NCBI RefSeq assembly: GCF_016595235.1
Contig: NZ_JAENHL010000007.1
Location: 1,084,419 to 1,148,418, forward strand
DNA length: 64,000 nt
Origin: Taklimakanibacter albus
GTDB lineage: Bacteria > Pseudomonadota > Alphaproteobacteria > Rhizobiales > Aestuariivirgaceae
Direction of reading: 5' to 3'
The notes beneath the pieces were generated by a model. The model was not told where the DNA came from. It searched no databases and saw only the letters and a program-made list of their open reading frames with translations. The position numbers were made by a program, and so were the translations under genes. Shown here in pieces: positions 16,333 through 25,263 of the stretch (position 1 is the stretch's first letter; each line of letters opens with the position of its first letter).

Positions 16333-16938
16333 CTAGGGCGCTTTGCTCTCCGCGATCGTCCACGACCCGAACAGGTCGTTGGTCACGAAATGGATCCAGA
16401 TGGTGCTGTCGGCGCGCCGGATGACATAGGTCGAGGTCGGATCGTTATAGATGTCGCCGAGGCCCAGGATCATACCGACCTTCACCTCATCCCCGAGTAG
16501 ATCGGATGCCGCCGTCGGGATGCGCCCTTCGGTGATCTTCACGCCGCCCGCCTCGGCGACGCGATTTTCGATATAATTGCGCACCGCGACGCTGGAATAG
16601 GTCTTGCCTTCCGCGCCATTGAGGCCACCCATGAAGATGCGGCCTTCGACGGGCTCGAATTTGGCGCCCGTCCAGAACGGAAAGCGTCCTTGCTCGAGCG
16701 TCTGCTCGCCGCCCATGGGCGCAACGCTGTCGGGCCGTGCGAAATAGGGAAAGGCGCCGAGATCGGCGCTCGACACCGCGACCTTGCTCGCATCGAAGTC
16801 ACCCGTCGGCGCGCCGGCCGCTTCGACGACCGCCGTCTTGCTCTCGCTCGATGATTTCGCGCTTTTGTCGGATTCCTCACCACAGCCCACCAGGACCACA
16901 GCGAAGAGCGCCACGCTCAGGCTTTTTGCGATATGCAT
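16333..16938 (-). CDS. Hypothetical lipoprotein
   Basis: 201 residues with a lipobox (VVLVGC, Cys19), so it is lipid-anchored. A Ser/Lys/Glu-rich linker precedes a ~150-residue globular part containing DLGAFPYFARPDSVAP, WTGAKFEPVEGRIFMGGLNG and TYVIRRADSTIWIHFV. A similar FPYF segment precedes OmpA domains in some outer-membrane proteins, but no OmpA domain is present here. Function unknown. It ends one base from the convergent PCuAC-like gene. Confidence 0.65.
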   Translation of the reverse strand: MHIAKSLSVALFAVVLVGCGEESDKSAKSSSESKTAVVEAAGAPTGDFDASKVAVSSADLGAFPYFARPDSVAPMGGEQTLEQGRFPFWTGAKFEPVEGRIFMGGLNGAEGKTYSSVAVRNYIENRVAEAGGVKITEGRIPTAASDLLGDEVKVGMILGLGDIYNDPTSTYVIRRADSTIWIHFVTNDLFGSWTIAESKAP

Positions 16939-16963
16939 GAAGATCCCCCGGAACGTAAAAGTC

Positions 16964-16981
16964 CTGCCGCCGAAACGGCAG
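16964..16981 (-). terminator. Weak hairpin after the amino-alcohol operon
   Basis: Read on the minus strand, CTGCCG-TTTCGG-CGGCAG is followed by GACTTTTAC. It lies about 45 bases past the stop of the iron alcohol dehydrogenase gene, the last gene of the operon. The T run is short, so this is a tentative terminator. Confidence 0.35.
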
Positions 16982-17023
16982 AACTGATTGGTGTCGATGA
17001 CAGGTGAATGACGGACGGACGCC

Positions 17024-18184
17024 TCAGAGATCCCCGGTCACGCATTTCTTGGCGAGCGCCTTGTACTGCTTCTCGCTGAACTGGATCGGATTGCCGCCGG
17101 CGGACGGATCTTTGATCGCCATCTTCGCCACCTCGTCGAGGCGCTTGGTGTCGATGCCGATATCGGCGAGCTTGTGCGGGATGCCGACTTCCTTGCGCAA
17201 GGCCAGGATCCATTTCAGGAAGCCGTTGAAGCCGCCCTTGATGCCGAGATAGGCGGCGGCGCGCTCGATGTCCTTCTCGATCTTCTTGCGGTTGGCTTTC
17301 AGTACATAGGGCATCACGATACCATTGAGCAGCCCGTGATGCGCGTCATAGAGGCCGCCGAAAGGATGCGACAGCGCATGAATGGCGCCGAGGCCTCGCT
17401 GGAACGCCGTGGCGCCCATCGACGAGGCGACCAGCATATTGCCGCGCGCATCGATATCCGCGCCCTTCTTCACCGCCTTGGCGAGATTCTCCTTGATGAG
17501 CAGCATGCCTTCCAGCGCCACGCCCTTGGCGAGCGGATGATAGAAGGGCGCACAATAGGATTCGAGGCAGTGCGCCAGCGCGTCCATGCCGGTCGCCGCG
17601 GTGAGCTTGGGCGGCAGGCCGACCGAGAGCTCAGGGTCGAGCAGCGCCACTTTCGGCATGATCGCCGGGTGGAAGATGATCTTCTTTTCATGCGTCTCGG
17701 GATGGGTGACGACGCCGGCGCGGCCGACTTCCGAGCCCGTGCCGGCGGTGGTCGGCACCGCGATGATCGGCACGATCTTGGCTGCATCGGCCCTCGTCCA
17801 CCAGTCGCCGATATCTTCCAGATCGAAGACCGAGATCTTCTGGCCATGCATCAGCGCAATGAGCTTGCCGATATCGAGGCCGGAACCGCCGCCGAAGGCG
17901 ATGACGCCGTCATGCTTGCCGGCCTTGAACGCCTTGATGCCGGCCTGGAGATTGGCTTCGACCGGATTGGGACGGACATCCGAGAACAAGGCGACGCCGA
18001 GGCCCGCTTTCTTGAGATCGGCGAGGATCGCCGCCGCCATCGGCATCTGGGCAAGGCCCGGATCGGTGACGAAGAGCGGCCGCTTGATGCCGTTGGCCTG
18101 GCACAGTTCGGCCAGTTCCTTGACGCGCCCGGCGCCGAATTTGATCGCGGTGGGGAAGTTGATATTGCGATTCGGAATGGTCAT
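17024..18184 (-). CDS. Iron-containing (group III) alcohol dehydrogenase
   Basis: 386 residues. It has the NAD-binding loop GGGSGLDIGKLIAL, the AVPTTAGTGSEVGRAGV block, and iron ligands in ALSHPFGGLYDAHHGLLNG. It interconverts an alcohol and an aldehyde. It is the last gene of an operon with aldehyde dehydrogenase (6-bp gap), a glutamine-synthetase-like ligase and two APC permeases. In that setting it probably oxidises the hydroxyl group of a gamma-glutamylated amino alcohol; the exact substrate is inferred. Confidence 0.9.
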   Translation of the reverse strand: MTIPNRNINFPTAIKFGAGRVKELAELCQANGIKRPLFVTDPGLAQMPMAAAILADLKKAGLGVALFSDVRPNPVEANLQAGIKAFKAGKHDGVIAFGGGSGLDIGKLIALMHGQKISVFDLEDIGDWWTRADAAKIVPIIAVPTTAGTGSEVGRAGVVTHPETHEKKIIFHPAIMPKVALLDPELSVGLPPKLTAATGMDALAHCLESYCAPFYHPLAKGVALEGMLLIKENLAKAVKKGADIDARGNMLVASSMGATAFQRGLGAIHALSHPFGGLYDAHHGLLNGIVMPYVLKANRKKIEKDIERAAAYLGIKGGFNGFLKWILALRKEVGIPHKLADIGIDTKRLDEVAKMAIKDPSAGGNPIQFSEKQYKALAKKCVTGDL

Positions 18185-18190
18185 GGAATG

Positions 18191-19585
18191 TCACTTCGTT
18201 CTGGTTCTGAGGTGGTAGCTCTTGGGCCGGGTCAGGGCTTCGTAGCCGACAACGGAAAGCGTGGCGCCGCGGCCCGTATCCTTGACGCCGGTCCAGGTCA
18301 AGGCCGGGTCGAGATAGTCGCAGCGATTCATGAAAACCGTGCCGGTGGCGATCTCATCGCCGATGCGTTCGGCGGCGTCGGCATCCTCGGTCCACACCGC
18401 GGCGGTGAGGCCGTAGGGTGAATCGTTCATCAGCCCGATCGCTTCCTCATCGTCGCTCACTTTCATGATGCCGACGACCGGTCCGAAGCTCTCCTCCGTC
18501 ATCACCGACATCTGGTGATTGACCGAGGTCAGCACTTGCGGCGCCATATAGGCCGAGCCCTTGCGGTCACGCGCGAAGCTCTTCGGATCGATATGGGCCT
18601 TGGCGCCGGAGCGGACGGCCGACGCGATCTGCTTGCGCACGAAATCGGCGGCGTCCGGCTTGACCATCGGGCCAAGCGTTGTCGCCTCGTCGAGCGGCGA
18701 GCCCAGCACATATTTCCTGGTCAGGTCGACGAAGCCGTCGATGAAATCACCCCACACCTTCTTATGCACATAGATGCGCTCGATGCCGCAGCAGCTCTGT
18801 CCCGAATTGAAGAAGGCGCCGTCGACCAGATTCTCGATCGCATGCGCCATATTGGCGTCGGGGCGCACATAGGCCGGGTCCTTGCCGCCGAGCTCGAGCC
18901 CGACATTGATGAAACGGCCGGCCGCCGCCTTCTCCATCGCCTTGCCGCCGGCGACGGAACCGGTGAAGCAGACCATATTGGCATGGCCGCCCGAAATGAT
19001 CGCCGCCGTCTGATCATGCGACAGCACCAGATTCTGGAAGACATTTTTGGGCAGCCCCGCCGCCTTGCAGGCCTTGGCGAAACGCTCGCCGACCAGGATC
19101 GTCTGCGCCGCGTGCTTGAGAACGACCGCATTGCCGGCCATCAGCGCCGGGATGATCGAGTTCACCGCGGTGAGATAGGGATAGTTCCACGGCGCGATGG
19201 TGAACACGACGCCCAGCGGCTCGCGTTTGATGTAGCGCAGGAAGCCTTCCTTGGGCTCAGGCTTGATGTCGCTGAGCGAGCGCTCGGCGATCGCGATCAT
19301 GTAACGCGCCCGCTCCTCGAAGCCACGCAGCTCGCCGGCGCCATACCGGATCGGCCGGCCCATCTGCCAGGCGAGCTCCGGGACGATGGCGTCCTTCATC
19401 GCGAGCATGGCGTCGACGACGGCGGAACAGTATTTCGCCCGCTCCGCCAGAGGCAGGCGCTTCCACTTGTCCTGCGCGGCATGGGCCGCCGCGAAGGCCG
19501 CCTCGATTTCCTTCTTCTTCACCACCGCCCGCTCGGCATAGACCGAGCCGTCGACCGGCGATACGCATCTGATCTTCTCTGCCAC
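18191..19585 (-). CDS. Aldehyde dehydrogenase (NAD(P)+)
   Basis: 464 residues with complete ALDH signatures: IAPWNYPYL near 130, VCFTGSVAGG near 200, ELGGKDP (general-base Glu) and the nucleophile region FFNSGQSCCG (two adjacent Cys, the first or second being catalytic). It starts with GTG behind a GAGAGGAAG site. It follows the ligase gene by 12 bases. The likely role is to oxidise the aldehyde made by the neighbouring alcohol dehydrogenase to the acid. Confidence 0.92.
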   Translation of the reverse strand: MAEKIRCVSPVDGSVYAERAVVKKKEIEAAFAAAHAAQDKWKRLPLAERAKYCSAVVDAMLAMKDAIVPELAWQMGRPIRYGAGELRGFEERARYMIAIAERSLSDIKPEPKEGFLRYIKREPLGVVFTIAPWNYPYLTAVNSIIPALMAGNAVVLKHAAQTILVGERFAKACKAAGLPKNVFQNLVLSHDQTAAIISGGHANMVCFTGSVAGGKAMEKAAAGRFINVGLELGGKDPAYVRPDANMAHAIENLVDGAFFNSGQSCCGIERIYVHKKVWGDFIDGFVDLTRKYVLGSPLDEATTLGPMVKPDAADFVRKQIASAVRSGAKAHIDPKSFARDRKGSAYMAPQVLTSVNHQMSVMTEESFGPVVGIMKVSDDEEAIGLMNDSPYGLTAAVWTEDADAAERIGDEIATGTVFMNRCDYLDPALTWTGVKDTGRGATLSVVGYEALTRPKSYHLRTRTK

Positions 19586-19597
19586 TCTTTCTTCCTC

Positions 19598-20974
19598 TCA
19601 ATATTGCTCGAAGCCGCGCTTCAATTCCCAGTCGGTGATGCGCCGGTCATATTCGAACTGCTCCCATTTGGCGGTATGCACATAGTGATCGATCACATCG
19701 TCGCCGAAGGCGCCGCGCAGCAGCTTCGACTTGTCGAGAAGCTCGGTCGCCTCGCGCAAGGTCTTGGGGATCTCGCGCAGCTTCTTCGACGTGTCATAGG
19801 CATCGCCCGCAAAGGCAGGCTCGAGCGCCATCTTCTTCTCGATGCCGTCGAGGCCGGCGGCGAGCAGCGCCGCGAAAGCGAGATAGGGATTGAGATCGGC
19901 GCCGCCGACCCGGCATTCGACGCGGATCGCCTTGGTATCGGCGCCGCACAGGCGGTAGCCGGCAGTGCGGTTGTCGAAGCTCCAGATCGCCCGTGTCGGC
20001 GCGAAAGTACCGGCCATGAAGCGCTTATAGGAGTTGATATAGGGCGCGAGGAAATAGGTGATCTCGCCGGCATGGGCGAGCTGGCCCGCCAGATAGTGCT
20101 TCATCATGGCCGACATGCCGTGATCGCCCTTGGCGTCATGGAACATCGAGCTCTTGCCGTCGGCCGTCCACAGGCTCTGATGAATGTGGGAGGAGTTGCC
20201 GGCGAGCCCGTAATTCCATTTGGCCATGAAGCTGATGGCCTTGCCGAGCCCCCAGGCGATCTCCTTGCAGCCGTTTTTCATGATCACATGCCGGTCGGCC
20301 ATGTCGAGGGCCTCGGCATATTTGACATTGATTTCTTCCTGGCCCGGCCCCCATTCGCCCTTGGAATTCTCGACCGGAATGCCGGCGCCCGCGAGACCGT
20401 TGCGGATGGCGCGCATCACGCCTTCTTCCTTGGTCGTCTGCAGGACGTGATAGTCCTCGATATAATAGCCCGCCGTCTTGAGATTGGCATAGGCCTTGTC
20501 ATGGGCGCTCTGATAGGACTCGTCGAACAGGAAGAATTCGAGCTCCGAGGCCATATAGGCCTTCATCTTCATCTTGCTGAGCCGTTCGAGCTGCTTCTTG
20601 AGAATATTGCGCGGCGCATGCGGCAACGGCGAATGATCGTGATGGTCGAGCACGTCGCAGATCACCAGCGCCGTCTTGTCGAGCCACGGCGTAACCCGCA
20701 TCGTCGCCAGATCCGGCTTGATGACGAAATCGCCATACCCCTTCTGCCAGCTCGCCACCTTGTAGCCGGGCACGGGCTCCATATCGATGTCGTCGGCGAG
20801 GAGGTAATTGCAGCCATGCGTCTCCTCATAGGCGCCGTCGACGAAGAACTGCGCATGGAAGCGCTTGCCGATCAGCCGCCCCTGCATGTCGGGAAACGCC
20901 GCGACGACCGTATCGATTGTGCCGGCCGCAACTTCTTTCTTGAGCTGGGCGAGCGTCAGCATGCCTTGAACCAT
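19598..20974 (-). CDS. Glutamine-synthetase-like gamma-glutamyl ligase
   Basis: 458 residues. It has GS fold motifs but not those of assimilatory GlnA: ASELEFFLFD (metal Glu), GPGQEEINVKYAEALDMADRH, AGNSSHIHQSLW (ATP/metal His), SYKRFMAGTFAPTRAIWSFDNRTAG and VECRVGGADLNPYLAFAALLAAG. This subgroup includes ligases that join glutamate to amines (gamma-glutamylputrescine, -isopropylamide or -ethanolamide synthetases). Downstream of an ethanolamine-type permease and followed by ALDH and ADH, it most likely activates an amino alcohol. An ATG at 20962 is an alternative start. Confidence 0.88.
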   Translation of the reverse strand: MVQGMLTLAQLKKEVAAGTIDTVVAAFPDMQGRLIGKRFHAQFFVDGAYEETHGCNYLLADDIDMEPVPGYKVASWQKGYGDFVIKPDLATMRVTPWLDKTALVICDVLDHHDHSPLPHAPRNILKKQLERLSKMKMKAYMASELEFFLFDESYQSAHDKAYANLKTAGYYIEDYHVLQTTKEEGVMRAIRNGLAGAGIPVENSKGEWGPGQEEINVKYAEALDMADRHVIMKNGCKEIAWGLGKAISFMAKWNYGLAGNSSHIHQSLWTADGKSSMFHDAKGDHGMSAMMKHYLAGQLAHAGEITYFLAPYINSYKRFMAGTFAPTRAIWSFDNRTAGYRLCGADTKAIRVECRVGGADLNPYLAFAALLAAGLDGIEKKMALEPAFAGDAYDTSKKLREIPKTLREATELLDKSKLLRGAFGDDVIDHYVHTAKWEQFEYDRRITDWELKRGFEQY

Positions 20975-21010
20975 CTGTTTCTCTTTCTCGAGGGGAAAAC
21001 CAAAAGAAAG

Positions 21011-21034
21011 CGGCGCGGGAACTCTCCCGCGCCG
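21011..21034 (-). terminator. Rho-independent-type hairpin between permease and ligase genes
   Basis: On the minus strand a perfect 10-bp GC stem (CGGCGCGGGA / TCCCGCGCCG, loop GAGT) is followed by CTTTCTTTTGG. It sits in the 72-bp gap downstream of the APC permease. It may terminate part of the transcription and lower expression of the enzymes relative to the permeases. Confidence 0.6.
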
Positions 21035-21046
21035 CCGTCGTCGTTC

Positions 21047-22528
21047 TTATGCCTTGGCGCGATGCTCCATCGCGAACTCTTCCTCAGGCGAGAGGATGAG
21101 CTTGTGACGGCCGACCAGGGCGAAATAGATGATCGCCAGGACGAACCACACGCCGACCCACAGGACGCCCTTGCTGAAGAGCGGATCCTGGACCTGATAA
21201 TAGAGCGTCACCAGCGCGATCACGATGGTCACCACCGCACCACCGATGCCAAGCGGACTCTTATAAGGCCGGTTGATATGGGGCTGGTTCTTCCTGAGCA
21301 GGATGAAGGAGATCGCCTGCAGGATATAGGAGAACATCGCCCCGAACACCGCCATGTTGAGAAGCACGCTGCCGATGATCGACCCGCCCTTCTCGGCGCC
21401 GAGCGCAAACCAGATCGCCAGCATGATCAAGAGACCGACGATAGCACCGACGATCATCGCGACATGCGGCGTTCTGTAGGTCGAATGGGTGATCGACAAG
21501 GCCGACGGGAAATAGCCCGCCCGCGACAGCGAATAGATCTGCCGTCCTTGCGCGAACAGGATCGTATGGAAGCTCGCAATGAGGCCGGTGAGCGCCATGA
21601 TGCCGAGCACGGTGACGCCGACATCGCCATAGACGGCACGGAACCCATCGAGCAGCGGCTCGAGCGAGGTGCCGAGCTTGTGGGCGCCGACTCCCGCGAC
21701 CGAGGGATTGAGCAGTACGATCATGAAGGCCGAGATGACCAGAGTCAGCATGCCGAGGAGAATGCCCTTCGGCATGTCGCGCTTCGGATCGACCGACTCT
21801 TCAGCCGCCAGCGGCAACTGCTCGATGGCGAGGAACAGCCACACGGCAAAGGGCAGCGTGGCGAGGACGCCGGAGAAGCCCATCGGGAAGAACGACCCGT
21901 TGCCCTCGGGGAGTTCGCTGCCATCAGGCGCGATATTGAGCGCCCAGCGGCTGAAATCCATGTTCGGAATGGCGCTGATCCAGAAGATGATCAGCACGGC
22001 CAGCGACAGCAGCGTCACGATCAGCGTCACCCGGAAGGACAGGGCCACGCCGAAGATATTGAGGCCGAGGAAGATCAGATAGGTGACGATCCAGATGATC
22101 GGCGAATAGGCGGGATCGAAACCGAAAATGCTGTTCACATAGGCTGTGATGAAGGTCACGATGACCGCCGGGGTCACCACATATTCGACATTCTCACAAA
22201 GGCCTGTGATGAAGCCGCCCCACGGGCCCATGGCTGTGCGGCCGAAGGAATAGGCAGCGCCCGTATGCGGCAGCGCCGGCGACATTTCGGCAATGCAGAA
22301 GACAAGGCCGATATACATGATGCCGATGATGGCGCCGGCCACCAGCATGCCGCCCCAGCCGCCGGTCGCAAAACCGAAATTCCAGCCGGAGAAATGGCCG
22401 GAAATCACCGCGCCGACACCCAAAGCCCAGAGCGACCAGATCCCCGCATAACGCTGGAGATGCCGCTTCTCGAAATAACCGGCATCAGCTCTTGTATAGC
22501 TGACGCCACCACCTTCCGTTTGAGACAT
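21047..22528 (-). CDS. APC-superfamily permease, ethanolamine-permease-like
   Basis: 493 residues with about 12 membrane helices. The N-terminal block (FEKRHLQRYAGIWSLWALG, VISGHFSGWNFGFATGGWGGML, EMSPALPHTGAAYSFGRTAMGPWGG) closely follows ethanolamine permeases (Eat/TIGR00908 type). The loop LAIEQLPLAAEES and the segment PYKSPLG near the C-terminus fit the same family. It imports an amine in symport with protons or sodium. It is 78 bp downstream of a second APC permease. Confidence 0.85.
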   Translation of the reverse strand: MSQTEGGGVSYTRADAGYFEKRHLQRYAGIWSLWALGVGAVISGHFSGWNFGFATGGWGGMLVAGAIIGIMYIGLVFCIAEMSPALPHTGAAYSFGRTAMGPWGGFITGLCENVEYVVTPAVIVTFITAYVNSIFGFDPAYSPIIWIVTYLIFLGLNIFGVALSFRVTLIVTLLSLAVLIIFWISAIPNMDFSRWALNIAPDGSELPEGNGSFFPMGFSGVLATLPFAVWLFLAIEQLPLAAEESVDPKRDMPKGILLGMLTLVISAFMIVLLNPSVAGVGAHKLGTSLEPLLDGFRAVYGDVGVTVLGIMALTGLIASFHTILFAQGRQIYSLSRAGYFPSALSITHSTYRTPHVAMIVGAIVGLLIMLAIWFALGAEKGGSIIGSVLLNMAVFGAMFSYILQAISFILLRKNQPHINRPYKSPLGIGGAVVTIVIALVTLYYQVQDPLFSKGVLWVGVWFVLAIIYFALVGRHKLILSPEEEFAMEHRAKA

Positions 22529-22562
22529 GAAAATCCCCTGTTTTCCCTAGTTTGCTCCCTAT

Positions 22563-22587
22563 GGCGGCGTCCTTCCCGGACGCCGCC
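22563..22587. other. Intercistronic hairpin between the two permease genes
   Basis: A perfect 10-bp stem, GGCGGCGTCC / GGACGCCGCC, with a 5-base loop fills part of the 78-bp gap. No T run follows on the minus strand, so it looks like an mRNA-stabilising or processing stem rather than a terminator. Confidence 0.5.
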
Positions 22588-22606
22588 GGCTCTCGTAAAA
22601 CTTTGC

Positions 22607-24352
22607 TCAGCTGCCTTGCGCGATCGCCGCCTCGGCCGCTGCGATCTCGGCCCGGCGCTTGGCGATCTCGTCGCCGACCGGCGGTCCGGCAAAACGCTTG
22701 CCGCGCAGCACGACGAGCAACGCCGCCATCACCACCGCCACGACGACCGCCGCCCACAGCCCGAAATTGCTCTCCGGGTCCCGCCAGAAATAGTAGACGA
22801 TGGCGACGGTCAGGGCGGCAAAGACGGCGCCGACCGCCATCTTGCCTTCCATCGCGAACCAGAAGGCGGTCAGCGCGAGGATCATCAGCACGATCAGATA
22901 GCCCACCTTCTCCTGCGGCGGCTGCACGCCGACGAAGATCAGCAATGCGCAGCCGAGGATGGCCAGCACCGCAACCGGTATCGACGCACTTTTGAGATTG
23001 AACGGACCTTTATTGGTCCACTCCCCGCCCAGCTCACCCTTCAATGCCGCACCGATCGGCATCAGATAGGAGAGATAGAGGAACACGGCGCAGCCCGTCG
23101 ACAGCACCAGGAAAGCACCGCCATAGAGCGTCGCCACAATGGACAGCGCACCACCGACCCAGATCGCGGCGCCCGGCGTGCGATAGGTCGGGCTGACCTG
23201 CTTCAGCACATTCGACATCGGCAGGCCGCCGTCACGCGCGAAGGCGAACATCATGCGCGAGCACGAGGTGAGACCGGCGAGCGCGCAGAGGAAGTTCGAC
23301 ACGACGATGCCGATGATGATCGCCGCCTTCAGGATGAAGGGCATGGCGGACACCTGGATGAGCCAGTTGAACGAGGCCCAGCCCTGCTTGGCCGCCGCGG
23401 CGACGCCATCGGTGACCGTGCCGGACGCATCCGTCTGATCGGGCAGCGCCAGCACCATGGCGCAGACCATGAAATAGCCGAACAGGAACGACCACCAGAC
23501 CGAGCGGATCATGCCTTTCGGCACTTCGCGCTGCGCGTTGCGCGTCTCCTCCGACGTGTGCGCCGAGGCGTCGAAGCCGGTGATCGTGTAGACGGCATGC
23601 AACAGCCCAAGGGCCACCACATAGAGGAAGACCTGGGCTTGCGGCCACACACCGCCGCCCGAGTCACCGGTGAAATTCGTGAAAGTGAACAGCCGAGCGA
23701 AATTGAGCGACGGCGCGAAAGCCAGCAGCGCCAAGGTCAGCACCACCGCCGTCGCCAGGATGATATAGCCGCTCCAGTCGGTGAGGATCGTGGTGATCCT
23801 GAGATAGTAGTGATTGAGAAGCGCCTGGGCGACCGTGACGCAGGTGATGAAGGCCGTCTGGACCCACCAGCCGGTCGAGAACTCGCCACTGGGCGTCCAG
23901 TTGGTGACGTCCATGCCCAGAACCTGCGCCAGCAGCAGGTCGCGGGTCAGGTTGAACAAGCCGAAATTCACCGACGAGACGACGAACAGAAGGCCAAGCA
24001 GGTTGAACCAGGCGGCGGCCCAGCCGAAGCCCCGTCCGCCGAGGATGGACGACCAATGATAGATGCCGCCGGCCGTGGGATAGGATGAGGCGACCTGGGC
24101 CATGGCGGCCGCCACCAAGAGCGCGAAGAGCGAGCCAAGCGGCCAGATATAGCCGATCGAGCCGCCGCCCCCGGCGCTCAGCGCGGCGGGAAACGCCGTG
24201 ATGCCACCTGCGACGATGCAGATGATGGCGAAGGAGATCGCAAAATTCTGGAACGGGCCCATGCGGCGCGTTAATTCCTGCGCATAGCCCATGCTGTGCA
24301 GGACTTTCACGTCTTCATGATGCTCGGAATCTGAATAACCCTTAGGTGTCAT
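22607..24352 (-). CDS. APC-superfamily amino acid/polyamine permease
   Basis: 581 residues, 12-14 helices. It begins with a ~25-residue cytoplasmic tail, then LTRRMGPFQNFAISFAIICIVAGGITAFPAAL, YPTAGGIYHWSSILGGRGFGWAAAW and GFDASAHTSEETRNAQREVPKG, which are hallmarks of the GABA/choline permease branch (ACT family, UGA4/BAT1-like). It probably imports an amino acid or amine into the same gamma-glutamyl pathway. It is the second gene of the operon, 30 bp after the formylglutamate-amidohydrolase-like gene. Confidence 0.85.
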   Translation of the reverse strand: MTPKGYSDSEHHEDVKVLHSMGYAQELTRRMGPFQNFAISFAIICIVAGGITAFPAALSAGGGGSIGYIWPLGSLFALLVAAAMAQVASSYPTAGGIYHWSSILGGRGFGWAAAWFNLLGLLFVVSSVNFGLFNLTRDLLLAQVLGMDVTNWTPSGEFSTGWWVQTAFITCVTVAQALLNHYYLRITTILTDWSGYIILATAVVLTLALLAFAPSLNFARLFTFTNFTGDSGGGVWPQAQVFLYVVALGLLHAVYTITGFDASAHTSEETRNAQREVPKGMIRSVWWSFLFGYFMVCAMVLALPDQTDASGTVTDGVAAAAKQGWASFNWLIQVSAMPFILKAAIIIGIVVSNFLCALAGLTSCSRMMFAFARDGGLPMSNVLKQVSPTYRTPGAAIWVGGALSIVATLYGGAFLVLSTGCAVFLYLSYLMPIGAALKGELGGEWTNKGPFNLKSASIPVAVLAILGCALLIFVGVQPPQEKVGYLIVLMILALTAFWFAMEGKMAVGAVFAALTVAIVYYFWRDPESNFGLWAAVVVAVVMAALLVVLRGKRFAGPPVGDEIAKRRAEIAAAEAAIAQGS

Positions 24353-24382
24353 TGTTTCCTCCGGTATTGCCCCGCGACAGTC

Positions 24383-25180
24383 CTACGAACTCAATTGCGT
24401 CCTCACTGATATTGAAGGGAATACGAGCGATACGGCCTGTTCCAGCACTTGGGCGAGCCGTCCCGCCCATTGCACCTGACCAGCCTCATGGTTGATGAGA
24501 TCGTTGCGGATCTCCAGCATGACGTGATGGAGTCCCCGGGCGCCGCCATGCAGGTTGAGCGTATGACAGACGCCGTCCTGGGGCCCATAAGGTTCGTTTC
24601 GCCTGACCACGACATCCTTCATGCGACCGCACAGGCCCAGCACCAGATCGGCCAGACGCGTGTCGCGGTCATGCAGGACGCCGAGATCGAGATGGCGGCG
24701 GATCCCCCGGTAGATCGGCGTGAAACTGTGCATCGTCACGACGAGCGAGGCGATATTCCGCGCCGCCCGACGATCCAGCAGCTCCGACACCGCGTGATGG
24801 AAGGGGCGATAAATGCCGCGGATGCGGGCGAGCCGCGCATCGGGCGAGAGGTTCTCATTGCCGGGCACCCGTGTCGTCTCGCTCTTCACCGGCATGGCAT
24901 CGGGCGATTCGGGCGGCCGGTTGCAGTCATAAGCGAGGCGCGAATAGCGCTGCAGCAAAAGCGGCGCGTCGAGTGCCTCGGAAAGCCGGCGCGACACCAC
25001 CTCCGCCCCGATATCCCAGGCGATATGGCGCGTCAGATCTTCAGGCGACAGGCCCAGGTCGCCCAGCGCCTGCGGGATGACCTTGCCGGCATGCTCGCAC
25101 ACCAGCACGACGGGCGACTGCCCGTTCTCATTCACCACTATGACCGGATCGCCCTCATCGGGCCGAAGCAACCCACCCAT
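24383..25180 (-). CDS. N-formylglutamate amidohydrolase family protein
   Basis: 265 residues with FGase family motifs: VVLVCEHAGKVIP, IAWDIGAEVVSRRLSEAL, RLAYDCNRPP, VVTMHSFTPIYRG and a conserved late His/Glu block LHHVMLEIRNDLI. The family hydrolyses N-formylglutamate in histidine breakdown, but no hut genes adjoin it. As first gene of the gamma-glutamyl operon it might instead cleave the glutamyl or a related amide bond at the end of the pathway; this is inference. It is divergent from the RpiR regulator. Confidence 0.8.
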   Translation of the reverse strand: MGGLLRPDEGDPVIVVNENGQSPVVLVCEHAGKVIPQALGDLGLSPEDLTRHIAWDIGAEVVSRRLSEALDAPLLLQRYSRLAYDCNRPPESPDAMPVKSETTRVPGNENLSPDARLARIRGIYRPFHHAVSELLDRRAARNIASLVVTMHSFTPIYRGIRRHLDLGVLHDRDTRLADLVLGLCGRMKDVVVRRNEPYGPQDGVCHTLNLHGGARGLHHVMLEIRNDLINHEAGQVQWAGRLAQVLEQAVSLVFPSISVRTQLSS

Positions 25181-25263
25181 GGAGAAATCTTCTCTCCCTC
25201 ATCCCACCTGGAACGATCATTTCAGAATCGCCAGCGCCTGTCAAATTCGTTACAAGATCGGGC

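Noticed and set aside
18515-24088. A 1,857-codon open frame on the plus strand
   Set aside because: It is antisense to six well-formed genes with clear motifs. Its translation is rich in Arg, His, Asp and Gly, as is typical for the reverse strand of GC-rich coding DNA, and has no recognisable domain.
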